Origin: Vespa crabro
Lineage: Eukaryota; Arthropoda; Insecta; Hymenoptera; Vespidae
Direction: 5' to 3'
NCBI RefSeq assembly: GCF_910589235.1
Contig: NC_060957.1
Span: forward strand, 3,972,312 to 4,036,311
DNA: 64,000 nucleotides
Made by a program: the position numbers and the translations under genes. The notes beneath the pieces were generated by a model. The model ran no database searches, was not told the DNA's origin, and saw nothing but the letters and a program-made list of their open reading frames with translations. Positions 27,956 to 38,798 of this stretch are shown here, piece after piece; within the stretch, counting starts at the first letter, position 1, and every line of letters begins with the position of its first letter.

Positions 27956-30265
27956 CTATTGGCCGCCCATCTCCTTTTTTCTGCACAAAATGGCCCTGAC
28001 TTACCAGGCAACCTTGTTACATTCCTACTGACCTCGGAGCAATTCCTTGACTACGTTGTCTGGCGAGATGTCTCCGTGGGCCTGCTTCAATGCAGTTGAT
28101 CGGCGCACTACCGGGTACACCTGAAGAACGTGTGGTGGGCGTCGTCATTGGTCGACCCCCCATAGGGACAGTTGCCGTCTCCTACCTTCCTCATTTTTGT
28201 AAGGTAGGAGCAGAATAGGACATACCCTGACAAGAATTGGATGAGATAGAAGTAGACCTCTCCCGCCTCCCGGTTTAGCCAGTTGTCTAGTTGACTGATG
28301 AAACGGGCAATCCATCTGCCCCTAGGTTCTTGTTCTCATCTGCATTGCCAGGCCTCGATGCTGCTAGACCTAGCGATCCTTGATGCCTCCACCTTCCCCA
28401 GAACGGGCTTCTGCTGGAGGATTAATTGTCTCTCTTTGGCTAGTAGATCGTTCGGGATTACCCCCGGTCCCAGTATGGAGCCCTTGGCTGCCCCCGATGT
28501 CCATCCCAATCTTTTCGGAACATCGCCTCTATTGAATTCTAGGAAGCGCTCGTTCAGGTAGTCCCCGAGTATTCGGAGTAGATTCTCCGGTAGTAGGTAC
28601 TACTGCAATTACGTTCGAGCGCTTCACTTGCCAAGTCCCACCTGATGAAGTTGAAGGCATTTCGCACGTCTATGGTAGTCAGCAGATACAAATGGCGAGA
28701 TAAATTATTTCCGCGCTCCGTCATATTAGCGGCCGTGACAACTTACTGGACTGCGTGTATAGTGGAGAGGCCAGATCGAAATCCTTATTGACGGACAGCG
28801 CGATCGCCCTCTGCCCTCACGGCAGGTGTGGCCTAAACAGTTTCTCCAGGAGCTTGTCAGTCGTGTCGAGCATATATAAAGGCCTGTATGACGAAACGAC
28901 ATCTGCTGGGTCCTTGCCCTTATTTATGAGTACAAATCTCGTTTTCTTCCACGGGGCGGGAAAAATGCTCTCCCTTAGGCACATGTTAAGCAAGACTTGA
29001 CTCTGCGTGACAGCTTTCATTATTTCCGCTGGAAAGCCGTCTGGTCCTGGAGCTTTCTTGTTCCGCATAGAAGATGCGGCCCTGAGGAGCTCTCCCACCG
29101 TAAACTGTGGCGCTTCGGGGCTGCCATTCGCAGACGGGCCAAACTCTTAATTCGGCTGTGAGAGGAATAGGGTATCAACTATGTTTTCCAACGTCCTCGC
29201 GTCCTGAGAGATTCCTTGCTTGTGTGTCCCCAGCTTGCGAGTGACGATCTGATATCCAAATTCCCACCGATTCTGGTCGATATCCATGCACAGCTCCTTC
29301 CAGCACCGTCGTTGAATGGCTTTGAAGATCCTCTTCAGTAACATGTTGGCCGCTTTATACTCTACGCTCAAGTGAGCAGCGTCGAGTTCGCGGCTCTACG
29401 TTCGTTGTGGTAACCGGCGAAGCCTTATGTTCTTCTTGCGAAGAACTGTGATCTCGTTCGTCCAACAGTATGCAGGACGACGCTTCCGGTTCGTGTTATT
29501 TCCTATTATCGCGCAAGCCTTTTGGATGAGTTGCATAGTTGCTGCAGTAATACTCCTGGATTGCGCATGTGGCGATAGACTCGCGGAAGCAATTTGAAGG
29601 GACCTCCATCCTTCATTTAAGACCGAAGACAGCCTCTCTCGATCCATTTTTGCAATGATGTACCGGGGGGTCTTACTGGAGTTGTCACGGCTGGCCTCCT
29701 ATCGTGTACATCGAAGAGGATGTACTGATGGTCGCTCCCGGTATAATCCCCAATTACCCGCCAGCCTGCGACTCTTGCCACAAGTTGTTCGTTGGCTAGA
29801 GAGACGTCCAGGATCGTCTCTCTGTAGCCAGGTCTTCAACAAGGTTGACGTCGAGCCTGTGTTGAGTACTGATAGCTGTAGTCTCGGCACCACCTCCATG
29901 ATTCACCTTCCTCTGGAGTCCGGTCTGAACTCCCCCCATTTGAGAGGTTTGGCGCTTAAGTCTCTAGCCATAATGAGATCACCATGCATTTCCCGTAGCG
30001 CGTTTTCCAGATCGTCCAGTTTGTTCTGGAAGTCCTCTATCCGGTCATACGGGGTGAGATATACGCTGTCATAAGTCATCAAGTTATGTTTCACCCAAAT
30101 GTAACCGCGTCCGTAATCCTGATCCGACACATTTATCTGTCGGGTATCTGAGATCAAGACAGCCGCGGTGCCCAATTCGTCGGCGTACCATCCAGCTCCT
30201 ATTATATTCTGGTACTGTTCGCTGATCAGAACATCATCCGCTTATTTCTCAGAGCAAATCTGGGT
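27956..30265 (-). pseudogene. LINE-A copy 3 ORF2 remnant (endonuclease-reverse transcriptase)
   Basis: Fragments readable on the minus strand, in order: endonuclease at 30175-29903 (GRGYIWVKH segment, then an altered RDLSAK where copy 1 has GDLNAK) and, in another frame, 29899-29699. The region after the endonuclease lies at 29647-29396 and shares a WRSLQIASASLSPHAQS segment with copy 1. A linker lies at 29371-29147. The start of the reverse transcriptase at 29098-28817 carries a well-kept KKAPGPDGFPAEI motif. The ORF2 stop corresponds to 27956-27958. Frameshifts separate all pieces. This copy keeps the KKAPGPDG motif that copy 2 has lost by deletion. Confidence 0.85.
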
Positions 30266-30299
30266 TAGGAGGTGGGACAGAGTTGGGTTAGGTGTTGGA
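30250..30299 (-). repeat. Imperfect ~25-bp direct repeat at the 5' junction of LINE-A copy 3
   Basis: On the plus strand CAGAG...GGGTTAGG...GGTGGGA (30250-30277) is followed by CAGAGTTGGGTTAGGTGTTGGA (30278-30299, given here as two adjacent parts CAGAGTTGGG and TTAGGTGTTGGA). Only the inner unit aligns with the ORF2 start of copies 1 and 2. Confidence 0.6.
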
Positions 30300-30300
30300 A

Positions 30301-30740
30301 TAAGAGTGACAATAATTACGATATTAATAATAATAATAATAATATCGATAATAATAATAATTACGATATAAAAGATAGTAACGATGATAACGATATTAAT
30401 AACGATTATTATAATAGTAACGATAACAGTAAAAATAATAACAATATTATTAATAATAATAATAATACTGATAATGAAAAAAAATAAGGATATAAACGTA
30501 TATAACGATAATAACGACAATAATAACGACAATGATAATAGTAACGAAAATAACGGTAGCAACGATAAAAATTACGATAATAATGATTATAGCGATTATA
30601 TCGTTAATAACGATAATAATAACGATAATAAGGATAACGATAAAAACATTAATAAAGTTGATAATTACGATAATAGTAGTAGTAACAGTAACAGCGACAA
30701 TAATAACGATAATAATAGTAATGTAGTTAATAACTCTGGA
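30301..30740 (+). repeat. Satellite block 2, degenerate (GATAATAAC)n
   Basis: About 440 bases of the same satellite in the same orientation as block 1, separating LINE-A copy 3 from LINE-B. No gene is visible. Open frames here are triplet-repeat artefacts. Confidence 0.88.
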
Positions 30741-30954
30741 TTGAAACGATATATATATTCTAGCAGTACATGAGACTAGATTTTTGGATAAAAATGTGAC
30801 AGAAACTAAAGAATATAAAATCTTTGAAGGTATGCATGCGATTAAAATTATGATAGGATTGCCAAACTTGGTAACAGTCATATATATCTGTAAATGAGTA
30901 TTAAACTTTGTAACAGAATTCAAATCCCGCTCAGAAAGGATGTCTCTTTAGACG

Positions 30955-31353
30955 ATGAAATGCAAAAGTAAATTATACATTTTTATTAATTGTCATGCAC
31001 CAATAAATAAAGACAACAAGAAGAACCCAAATAAAGTAGAGGAATTCTGGGACATCCTGGACGATGAAATGTCTAAAATTCCAAAGTCAAATGTAGTGAT
31101 ATTACTTGGAGATTTCAATGCCCAAATAGGAAGGGAGAGAATTCAAAGAACAATAGTGGGAGAATATGCTGCACACCAAAGAATAAATAGAAATGGGATG
31201 AGATTGATTACTATTTGTAAAAACTTTCAATTGAAGGTAATATTGGCTTTCTTCAGGAAATTGCCAAGAAGAGCTAAAACATATATTTCTCCAAATCCAT
31301 GTTTCCAAGGTGAATTTCAAATAGATCATGTAGCTATATCCAAAGAAACATGA
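30955..31353 (+). pseudogene. LINE-B APE-type endonuclease fragment
   Basis: An open stretch of 132 codons encodes part of an apurinic/apyrimidinic-like endonuclease, the domain that nicks the target. Visible motifs are INCHAPINKDNKKNP near the start, EFWDILDDEMSKIPKSN, the core LLGDFNAQIGRER (about codons 51-63), and GEFQIDHVAIS near codons 118-128, which is the conserved segment before the final catalytic region. The N-terminal part of the domain upstream of 30955 is interrupted by stops, and the frame ends at 31353 before the expected final SDH motif, so the domain is non-functional. Confidence 0.8.
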
Positions 31354-31499
31354 CGGAAATTATGTGTGTCAAGGTAGTAAGAAGGTGAGAATTTGAATCT
31401 GATTACTTTTTGTCTAAAATCAAAATCAAATTCTTACCCAACAGAAATCACAGAAGAGGGGAAATAATAAATAAGTACAATACAAATAGACTCCAAATT

Positions 31500-33387
31500 A
31501 CACAAGAAACTTTGGAAACATTTTAGGAAGAAATAAAAGTAACTCATCATGGGAAGTGGCAAGATTTATTAAAAGAAATAACGAACGCATCCCAGAAAAT
31601 ATTTGAACTAGCCAAGCATAGAAAAAAACCTTGGTGGAACTAAATATGTGAAAATGCATTACAGGATAGAATAAAACAATGGATAAAGTGGAAATACTCG
31701 GGGAAGACTGAACACCATGATCTATTCAAACAACGAAAGAAAGACGCTGTTAGAATAATAAGGGGAGTTAAAAAATCTTTCGAAAAATCACATCTTATCG
31801 ACATGCAAAACAACTTTTTTTAAAATAATTCATGAAATTTCAATCAGACATTTAAGACTCAATTACAGGGGTATCAAGCGTCTAGCATATGCTCCAAAGA
31901 TGAAATTGGTAAATATGGCCTAAGCATTGAGGAATACTGTGAAATAATTGCGAAACACTTTGACCAACTTTTAAACTGCCCTAAACCAAAACATGAATTT
32001 GAATTCTCTGAAACAACTGAAAATCTGGTAGAAGATATACCACCCAAAGGTGAAGAAATTAAGGAAGCAATTAACAATCTAAAAAATAATAATGCTAGTG
32101 AAGAAGACTCTATAATAGCTGAACTTTTGAAATGTTCTCAATTAAAAGTCATTGAAGAAATGCAGTTAATCTTTGAAGATATTTGGAGAACCGAGAGGTT
32201 TCCAGAAGAGAGGAAAGTAACTCTAATTCATCCATTACATAAAAAGGGGAACAGACAGAATAAAGATAACTATAGAGGCATTTCTCTTCTGCAAACTGCA
32301 TACAAGGTGATCTCAAAAATATTGCTGAATAGAATATAATCAACACTTGACAAGCAACGGGGAGAGTAGCAAGCTGGATTTCGAAAAGATAGATCTTCTT
32401 CAGAACAAACTTTTAACTAACAATTCATAATTCGTCGTAGGATACTGAATTCAAAAGACATAGTAATAACTTTTATAGATTTTTAAAAGGCATTTGACTC
32501 GGTTGGTAAAGAAAACATAGATAAAATAATACGTGAATTTGGAGTTAATAATAAATTGGCCAACTTAATACGTGAAACACTAATTGACACGATATCAAAA
32601 GTAAAATTTATGGATGATATATCTATACCTATTGAGGTAAATATAGGTGTAAGGCAAGATGATGATTAATCACCTCTTCTATTCAACTGAGTTCTAGGAA
32701 AAATTGTCAGAATTTGGAAGGTAAAACTAAAAGAACAAAACGTTTCGCCTGTTAATTTGGGAAGAAAGAACTAAGGCATTGAAATAAGTTGCCTAGAATT
32801 TGCAGACGATTTTGCTATAATGTCAGACAACCTAAAAAGTGCAACAATACAAATCAATCTCTTGGAAGAAATAGCAGACAAAGCAGGTTTGAAATGCTTA
32901 GTACTAAATTATAGATTAGATAAACTAGATGTACCAGAAAGGAGAATCTTGAGGATAATTTTAGGTCCAGTGAAAACAACAAAAGTATGGAAATTAAATA
33001 TATTAAATAAGGAAAAGAAGACTGCAATTTTTGGCCATATTTTCAGAATGGATGAAAACAAATTAAAAAAAGGACACTAGTGTACCTTTAGAAGAAAAAG
33101 GCAACAACCAGTCGGATTCAAGAGGTAAAGAAAGATCTAGAAAGATATAATATAAGTGAGGAAGAAACTATAGACACAGAGATTCTTAGAAAGAGGGTAT
33201 TAAGAATGGAATAATTCCAAGGTAGATGGGTGGAGAAACCTGGTGCAAAGTGGTCTGAGAACAGAGAAAAGAGCAGAGTGGAAAGATGAAGGAATATTGG
33301 AGGAATGGAAAAAGAAAACAGCTAAGTATGAAGATTTGAAATTGGTATGGGGTCCCCAGCAGGCCTCATCGAAAAAACAAGAATAGA
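31500..33387 (+). pseudogene. LINE-B reverse transcriptase and C-terminal region, broken
   Basis: RT motifs appear in order with stops between them: a KKPWWN segment near 31627 and an EEIKEAINNLKNNNASEED helix (about 32056-32112). Then come KVTLIHPLHKKGN and the NYRGISLLQTAYKVISK segment (32214-32320), a QAGFRKDRSSSEQ motif near 32371, motif A in ITFIDF-stop-KAFDSV near 32470-32505, motif B degraded to GVRQDDD followed by a stop near 32650, and FADD at 32799-32810. An open stretch at 32820-33080 continues the thumb region. The last part ends with WGPQQASSKKQE and a stop near 33387. At least six in-frame stops are visible, so it cannot make an active enzyme. Confidence 0.82.
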
Positions 33388-33388
33388 A

Positions 33389-34235
33389 ATATAATAATAA
33401 TAATAACGATAATAACGACCATAATAATATTAACAATAATAACGATAAAAACAATAATAACGATAATAACGATAATAACGTTAATAACGATAATAACGAT
33501 AAAAACGATAATAATGTTAATAACGATAATAATAATTGTAACGAAAATAACATTAATAACAATAATAATAACAATAATATAAATAATAACGGTAATAACA
33601 GTAATAAAAATAATAATAAAAATAATAAGATTAACGATAATATCGATAATTACGGTAATAACTGTAATGACGATAAAACGATAAAAACGATAAAACGATT
33701 ACAATTATAGTAACATTGATAATGATAATAATAAAGATAGAAGTAATAAAAACGCTAACGACGATAATGATAATATAGATAACGATAATGTTAATATCGA
33801 TAATAATATCGATTATAACGATAATAACGGTAATAATAACGATAATGATAGTAATAATAATAATGATAATGATGAAGATAATAACAATAATTACAATAAT
33901 AATAATAAATATGATAATAACGATAATAACGATCATATCAATAATAATGATAATAATAATAATAAAGATAATAACGATAATAACGGTAATAACGTTAATA
34001 ACGATTATAATGATAATAACGATAATAACGCTAATAACGATAATAATATCATAATAATAATAATTACTATAATGAAAATAATTACTATATTAATATCGGT
34101 ATTAGTAATAATAATAATAATAATAATAACAATAATAACAATATTAACTGTTATAATGATAATAACGACAATAACATTAAAGGCGATAATATTAACGATA
34201 ATAACGAAAATAATCTTAATAATACCGATAATAAT
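33389..34235 (+). repeat. Satellite block 3, degenerate (GATAATAAC)n
   Basis: About 850 bases of the satellite, same orientation as elsewhere, between LINE-B and the mariner fragment. It begins with ATAATAATAATAATAACG straight after the LINE-B tail. No gene is visible. Confidence 0.9.
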
Positions 34236-34915
34236 GAGTTGTTCGTAACGTAATTTCGTTTTTTTTAATGAAAATAAAATACAATTTTCCTATAATGAAC
34301 AAATATTTTATTAAATTATTTATTGGCCATTCTGGTCCATTACGATTTGCCATCTTTCTGGTAGTAGAATTATTTGACGATCATAAAATTATTGGTGTTT
34401 CCTGACAAAAAACCGAACGAGGTGATATTTGACCAACTCATTTGAAGTGAAGGTTTTACCGTCTAAAAAATTTTGCAGTGACCGTAACAAATAATAATCC
34501 GAAGATTCCATTTCTGGATAATATGGTGCGTCTGGCATTCTAGCCCATTCAAGCTGTAAAAGCTTTTGGCGATAGATCAATCTTGAATTAGGTCTCGCAT
34601 TATGTTGTTGGAACACTACATCTATTCTGTTGATTAATTCTGGCCTTTTATGTTGAAATGCATCAGCCGGTTCGTCCAGCTGATGACAGTTGACTTCCGA
34701 ATTAATTGTTGTGTTATCCGGTAAAATCTCGAAAATAAGATTCCTTTAAAATCCCACCAAACAGATAGCATCATCTTTTTTTGATGGATATTTTGGAAAC
34801 TTTTGGAAATGCTTTGATCCGGCACATCTTTTTTGCTCCACGATTTCTTACGTTTGACATTGCTATGTACAACCAATTTTTCGCCTCCAGTAATGTTACG
34901 CTTCAAAAATGGATT
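34236..34915 (-). mobile_element. mariner-family DNA transposon, 5'-truncated, minus strand
   Basis: The minus strand carries the last two thirds of a mariner transposase and about 85 bases of 3' non-coding sequence ending near 34236, where GAGTTGTTCGTAACG (plus strand) meets the satellite; this is probably the terminal inverted repeat, but no partner repeat exists to confirm it. The other end of the element, including the DNA-binding domain, is missing: at 34915-34920 the sequence switches directly to LINE-A copy 4. Confidence 0.85.
34320..34915 (-). pseudogene. mariner transposase remnant, catalytic residues lost
   Basis: Mariner transposases cut and paste the element using a D,D34D catalytic triad. 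On the minus strand from 34915 the frame reads NPFLKR, then ITGGEKL where the family has TGDEKW (first catalytic Asp replaced by Gly), NVKRKKSWSK, and VWWDFKGI. A frameshift near 34640 follows, then VFQQHNARPN where the family has HHDNARPH (second Asp replaced by His), and YYPEMESSDYYLL, which keeps the third Asp. After RSLQNFLDGK and FFVRKHQ there is an in-frame stop, after which the C-terminal tail continues (LLPERWQIVMDQNGQ) to a stop at 34320-34322. The N-terminal helix-turn-helix region is absent. Family assignment is secure. Confidence 0.9.
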
Positions 34916-34919
34916 CTAG

Positions 34920-35430
34920 AGCTCGAGGAGAACCACTCCCGTTCTGGTCTGCCGGACCGAACTAACGTCTACCCCTTCAGCGCTGATCTTGATGCGCTGG
35001 TGGATAGCACCGACTACGTCTGCGTAGATTTTACTCTTGCGTAGGTTTCAAGTTGCTTCGTTCTCTTTCTCAGCCTACCCTTCGATTTGCTCGGCTTTTT
35101 TTTCTCCTGCGGTGGGGGTTTTGTCGCCTTCTGCGAGGGTTTTTCATTATTTTTTTCTTCTTGACGACCTCCGTCCACTTAGTGGACGCTTATGAAGCTT
35201 TCTACAGGGAACTGCGGCGGGATTGTAGCTACTCTCTTTTCTGTGCTAACATCTGGTATAGAGTTGGCCCGTGGCCGTTGAAAGACATGGAAGAGGATCC
35301 TCGCTCCCTCATTGACCTATGCTCGAGGTTTATACATAAACTCGAGGTAGTCAATGATCTCCTCCAATTCCGGGAACCCTTGCTTGATCGCATTATATAC
35401 GCTCGGCTGTCTATTCACAGACGCACTCAT
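34920..35430 (-). pseudogene. LINE-A copy 4 ORF1 fragment
   Basis: The ATG at 35430 (minus strand) matches the ORF1 ATG of copies 1 and 2. The frame reads MSASVNRQPSVYNAIKQGFP, then ELEEIIDYLEF as in the others (ELEEIIDSHEF), then a stop at 35317-35319, and a second stop further on. The gag-like segment YADVVGAIHQRIK and the following SSVRQTRTGVVLLEL are readable at the end in another phase. The zinc knuckles are missing. A 150-codon frame on the opposite strand (35053-35505) is an antisense shadow of this region. Confidence 0.78.
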
Positions 35431-36665
35431 ATTGGCAAGGAAGACCCTCGCTTGCCCGAGTTTCTCTCTCTCTCTCTATCTTGTATTGTCCCTTTCGAAG
35501 GCTGAGAACCTCCGTTATTGACGCTTTGAGCAGCGATGTCACTTCCAATTGATACTGGATTGTTTTTAATTTCTTGTTATTGAATTTGATTTTTAATTTG
35601 ATTCTCCATAGCTTGTTTGATACTCCAGAGTGCCAGGCCGCCTCTGAACGCCGTGTCTCAGGATGAGGGGGGGTGATAACCTTCACAACTACTACCACTG
35701 TTGCGAGAGCATTTGGCTATAAGGGCGGGAATGAAGTATCCGCCATTGCCGTTCACATACTTCCTTCATCGACATCTTGAAACTCCCCTGGGTGCGATGA
35801 GTTGTCGCCGGGAGTTTCCACGATAACTGTGCTTTACGAATCATCCAGCACATCTCGTTCCGGCAGCGTCAACGTACCCGCTAGACCTCGTGGCCTTGCC
35901 GTATCCCTGGCTTGGAGCTCTTACAGGGAACTGACAGCCGTGCCATATGAGCCCTGGTTATAATTTTTTTGGGCAGATTGTACTCTGCGTAACTCAGGTC
36001 CCCACGGCGCTATTCGTCGAAAGAAAAGAAATGCTCAAATCCTCCCCTCGGGGAAATAATAAAATTAATATTACTATTTTATTATTAAACTAAATTAGAC
36101 AAGTTCCATTAGCATAACCACGAACTCGTTCGCGTTCCTCCAAATAAATCATTGAATATATAAAACCAGTTGAAGAGTGTCGCGTGATTTTATTTCCTGC
36201 AGGATCGAACCGCCTCTGGCGCGATGATGTTAAGTATTTCATAAACTGCGGACGATATAATGATAAGTACAGCCGTGAGTAGTGTAGAACACGCTAATTG
36301 CGTATGCTATGTCTGCCAATAAGGGCGACACTTGTTCGCCAGAGGTTCGAAAAATTAGCTATAGTTCATGCCACTACCACGTAGATCATGGTCAATTCCA
36401 CAAACCAACAACAAAGAGCGGCGCATTATTAGTTGCAGTAGTATGTGCAAATTGCGGAGACGACGGAGTGGCCATTGTAATCTAGAATGGATAGTGCTGC
36501 ATTAGTCCTCGGTGGACAGTCGAGTCTGCCGTCTAGCCATAGAATATAGGTCGCAAAAGTAACACTAATTAGAAGGCAACACAGGCAACATCCGGAATGG
36601 AGTCCTTAGCCACGACAATAAAACCGAACAAATTTTCACAAATAATTCGATAGATTTCGATCTTT
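35431..36665 (-). other. LINE-A copy 4 5'UTR
   Basis: This non-coding leader contains, on the minus strand, the landmarks of copies 1 and 2: CCTATATTCTATGGCTAGAC (36526-36550 region), GGCGGTTCGATC, GGTTTTATATATTCAATG, the GTCTAGCGGGTACGTTGACG segment and the poly-C tract before ORF1 (35667-35674). It contains the TATATTCTATGG landmark once. The satellite starts at about 36665. Confidence 0.75.
36055..36086. repeat. Inverted repeat, 11-bp perfect stem
   Basis: AATAATAAAAT (36055-36065) and ATTTTATTATT (36076-36086) are exact reverse complements with a 10-base spacer. It lies in the 5'UTR of LINE-A copy 4 where copies 1 and 2 have a different AT-rich tract. In such AT-rich sequence this may be fortuitous. 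Confidence 0.5.
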
Positions 36666-38763
36666 AGTCATGAATATTTTCGTATTTAATATTGATAAAA
36701 ATGATAATAACGATAATAACAATAATAATATTAACAATAATGACGACAAAAGCGATAATAACAATAATAACGATATTAATAATGGCATCGATAATAGCGA
36801 AAATAATAAAGATAATAATAATAAGAATAATAATAAGAGTAATGATAGTATTAAAGAAAATAACGGTAATAATAAAAACAACGATAATAAGGAAAATAAT
36901 AATAATAACGATAATAATGATCATAACGAAAATGACGTTAATAACGAAAATAATAACGATAATAATAATAACAATTTTAATAATTGTAATAGACATAATA
37001 ACGCATATACAGAAAATAACGATAATAGGAGAAATAAATATAATAGTAACCATATTAACACTAATAACTATAATAATAATAATATTATATAATAATAATT
37101 ATAATAACAACGATAATAAGGATAATAATAATAATAACCATAATAACGGTAGTAACGATTATAACGATAATTACAATAATAACGATAATGATGATAATAA
37201 TGTTTGTAATAATAAAAATAAAAACAATAATAATAGTAATAATAATTATAATAAAAATAAAAACGATAATAACGACAATAACGTTACTACGGATAATAAG
37301 GATAATACCGATAATAACAGTAATAACGAAAATATCGATAATAATGAACATAACGATAATAACAGCCATAACGATAATGAAAACGATAAAAATAATAATA
37401 ACGAAACTAATAATAATATTATAATAATAATAATCATGATAATAAAAATTATAACGGTAATAACGATACTTACGATAGTAATAAATATAATAATAATTAT
37501 AATAACTATAATAATATTAAATATAATGAGGATAAAAATAATAATAACCAAACTAACTATGGAAACAATAAAAAGGTTTATAATGAAAATAACAATAAGG
37601 ACGACAATAACTAACGATAATAATACGTATAATAGTAAGGATAATAACAACTATAATAGCGATAATAAAGATAATAAAGTTTATAATAATAATTACAATA
37701 ATAATAAAAATTATACCGATAATAACGATAATAAGGGTAATATTGATAACAACGATAATAACGACAATAACGATAATAATATTAATATAATGACAATAAT
37801 AAAAACGACTATAATAGTAATGTAAATAATAATAAAGATAATAGCAATAATAAAAACAATGACAACAATAACATTAATAACGATAATAACAATAATAAGA
37901 ATAATAAAGATGATAACTAATATAAAGATAATAACGATAATAGCGATAATAACGATAATAACGATTATAACGACAATAACGTATATAATTACAATAACGT
38001 TACTAGTGGCGACAACAACAACAATAACGAAAATAACGGAAATAACGATAATAACGATAATATTAATAATAACCAAAATATCGTTGGAAATAGAAATAAT
38101 AATACTAATAATAAAGACAATAACGATAATTATAATAATAATAATAATAATAACGTTAATAACTATAATAACAATTATTAGGATAATAAATTTGATAACG
38201 ATCATAACGATAAAAAAGATAATAACGGTAATAAAAATTAGAATAATAATAATTATTATAATAAAAATAATAATAACGATATTGAGGATAACAAAGTTAA
38301 TAACGATAATAGCGTTAATAACTACCATAATAATAGTAACGATAATAACAGCAATACTAACGATAATAGTAATAATAACTAAAGAACTTCAAGCGATCAT
38401 AACGATAATGATGGCAATAACGTTAATAACGATCTTAATAGAGATAATAGTAATAAGAACGATAAAAATGATAATAATAATAAAGATAATAACGATAATA
38501 ACGATAATAACGATGATAATGATAATAACGATTATGAATACAATAACGCTAACAACGATATTAATATCGACAATATCAAAAGAACGATAATAATGATAAT
38601 AATAATAATGACGGTAATTACGATAATAACTATAATAACGATAATAACGTTATTAACAATAATAATGATATTAATAATTACAATAAAAACGTTAATAACG
38701 ATAATAACGAAAATAACGATAATAACAATATTTATAATGGAATAATAATGATAAAAGCAACAA

Positions 38764-38798
<35 letters not shown>

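Larger units (their letters stand above)
27653..30300 (-). mobile_element. LINE-A copy 3, 5'-truncated, minus strand
   Basis: Read on the minus strand, this is the ORF2 and 3'UTR of the LINE-A family, ending in an A-rich tail at 27653-27678 directly after CTCAGACCATC. Homology to copies 1 and 2 starts close to the first codons of ORF2 (near 30250) and nothing upstream is present, the usual 5' truncation of a LINE insertion. It is clearly more diverged from copies 1 and 2 than they are from each other. The satellite on both sides is A-rich on the plus strand, so this element sits opposite to copies 1 and 2 relative to the array. No convincing target-site duplication is visible, partly because both flanks are simple sequence. 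Confidence 0.88.
30741..33388 (+). mobile_element. LINE-B, a second and unrelated non-LTR retrotransposon, degraded
   Basis: A plus-strand remnant with endonuclease, reverse transcriptase and a C-terminal tail, ending in an ATA-rich tail that passes into the satellite at about 33388. It is AT-rich and differs from LINE-A in all motifs. The endonuclease resembles the family often annotated in arthropod genomes as craniofacial development protein 2-like, and the RT resembles RTE/Jockey-type elements; I cannot assign the clade without a tree. Nothing recognisable as ORF1 is present. The first ~200 bases (30741-30954) show no clear homology beyond being non-satellite. No target-site duplication is visible. 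Confidence 0.85.
34916..36665 (-). mobile_element. LINE-A copy 4, diverged 5' part, minus strand
   Basis: Read on the minus strand, this matches the 5'UTR and the first half of ORF1 of LINE-A copies 1 and 2 in order, but with many more differences, so it is an older copy or a related subfamily. It starts in the 5'UTR at a point matching about 44480 of copy 2 and ends abruptly within ORF1 at a VVLLEL segment, where the mariner fragment begins. ORF2 and the 3' end are absent. Because LINEs normally lose 5' sequence, keeping only the 5' part implies a later deletion or rearrangement. Confidence 0.82.

Noticed and set aside
28298..28561. Plus-strand frames at 27854-28099, 28298-28561, 28755-29000 and 29655-30074
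   Set aside because: They are antisense to LINE-A copy 3 ORF2 and its 3'UTR, and carry no recognisable domain of their own.
30278..30299. Insect telomeric repeat TTAGG
   Set aside because: GGTTAGG occurs twice but only within the duplicated ORF2-start sequence of LINE-A copy 3; no tandem TTAGG array exists.
27630..30320. Target-site duplication around LINE-A copy 3
   Set aside because: Only AT-rich similarity such as ATATTAATA on both sides, which the satellite provides by chance.
31102..31329. Minus-strand frames inside LINE-B (31102-31329, 31874-32077, 32149-32346)
   Set aside because: Shadows of the sense endonuclease and RT; no family motifs.
36055..36086. Transcription terminator or mobile-element terminal repeat
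   Set aside because: The 11-bp stem is pure A/T within the LINE-A copy 4 leader and not at an element end; kept only as an inverted repeat.
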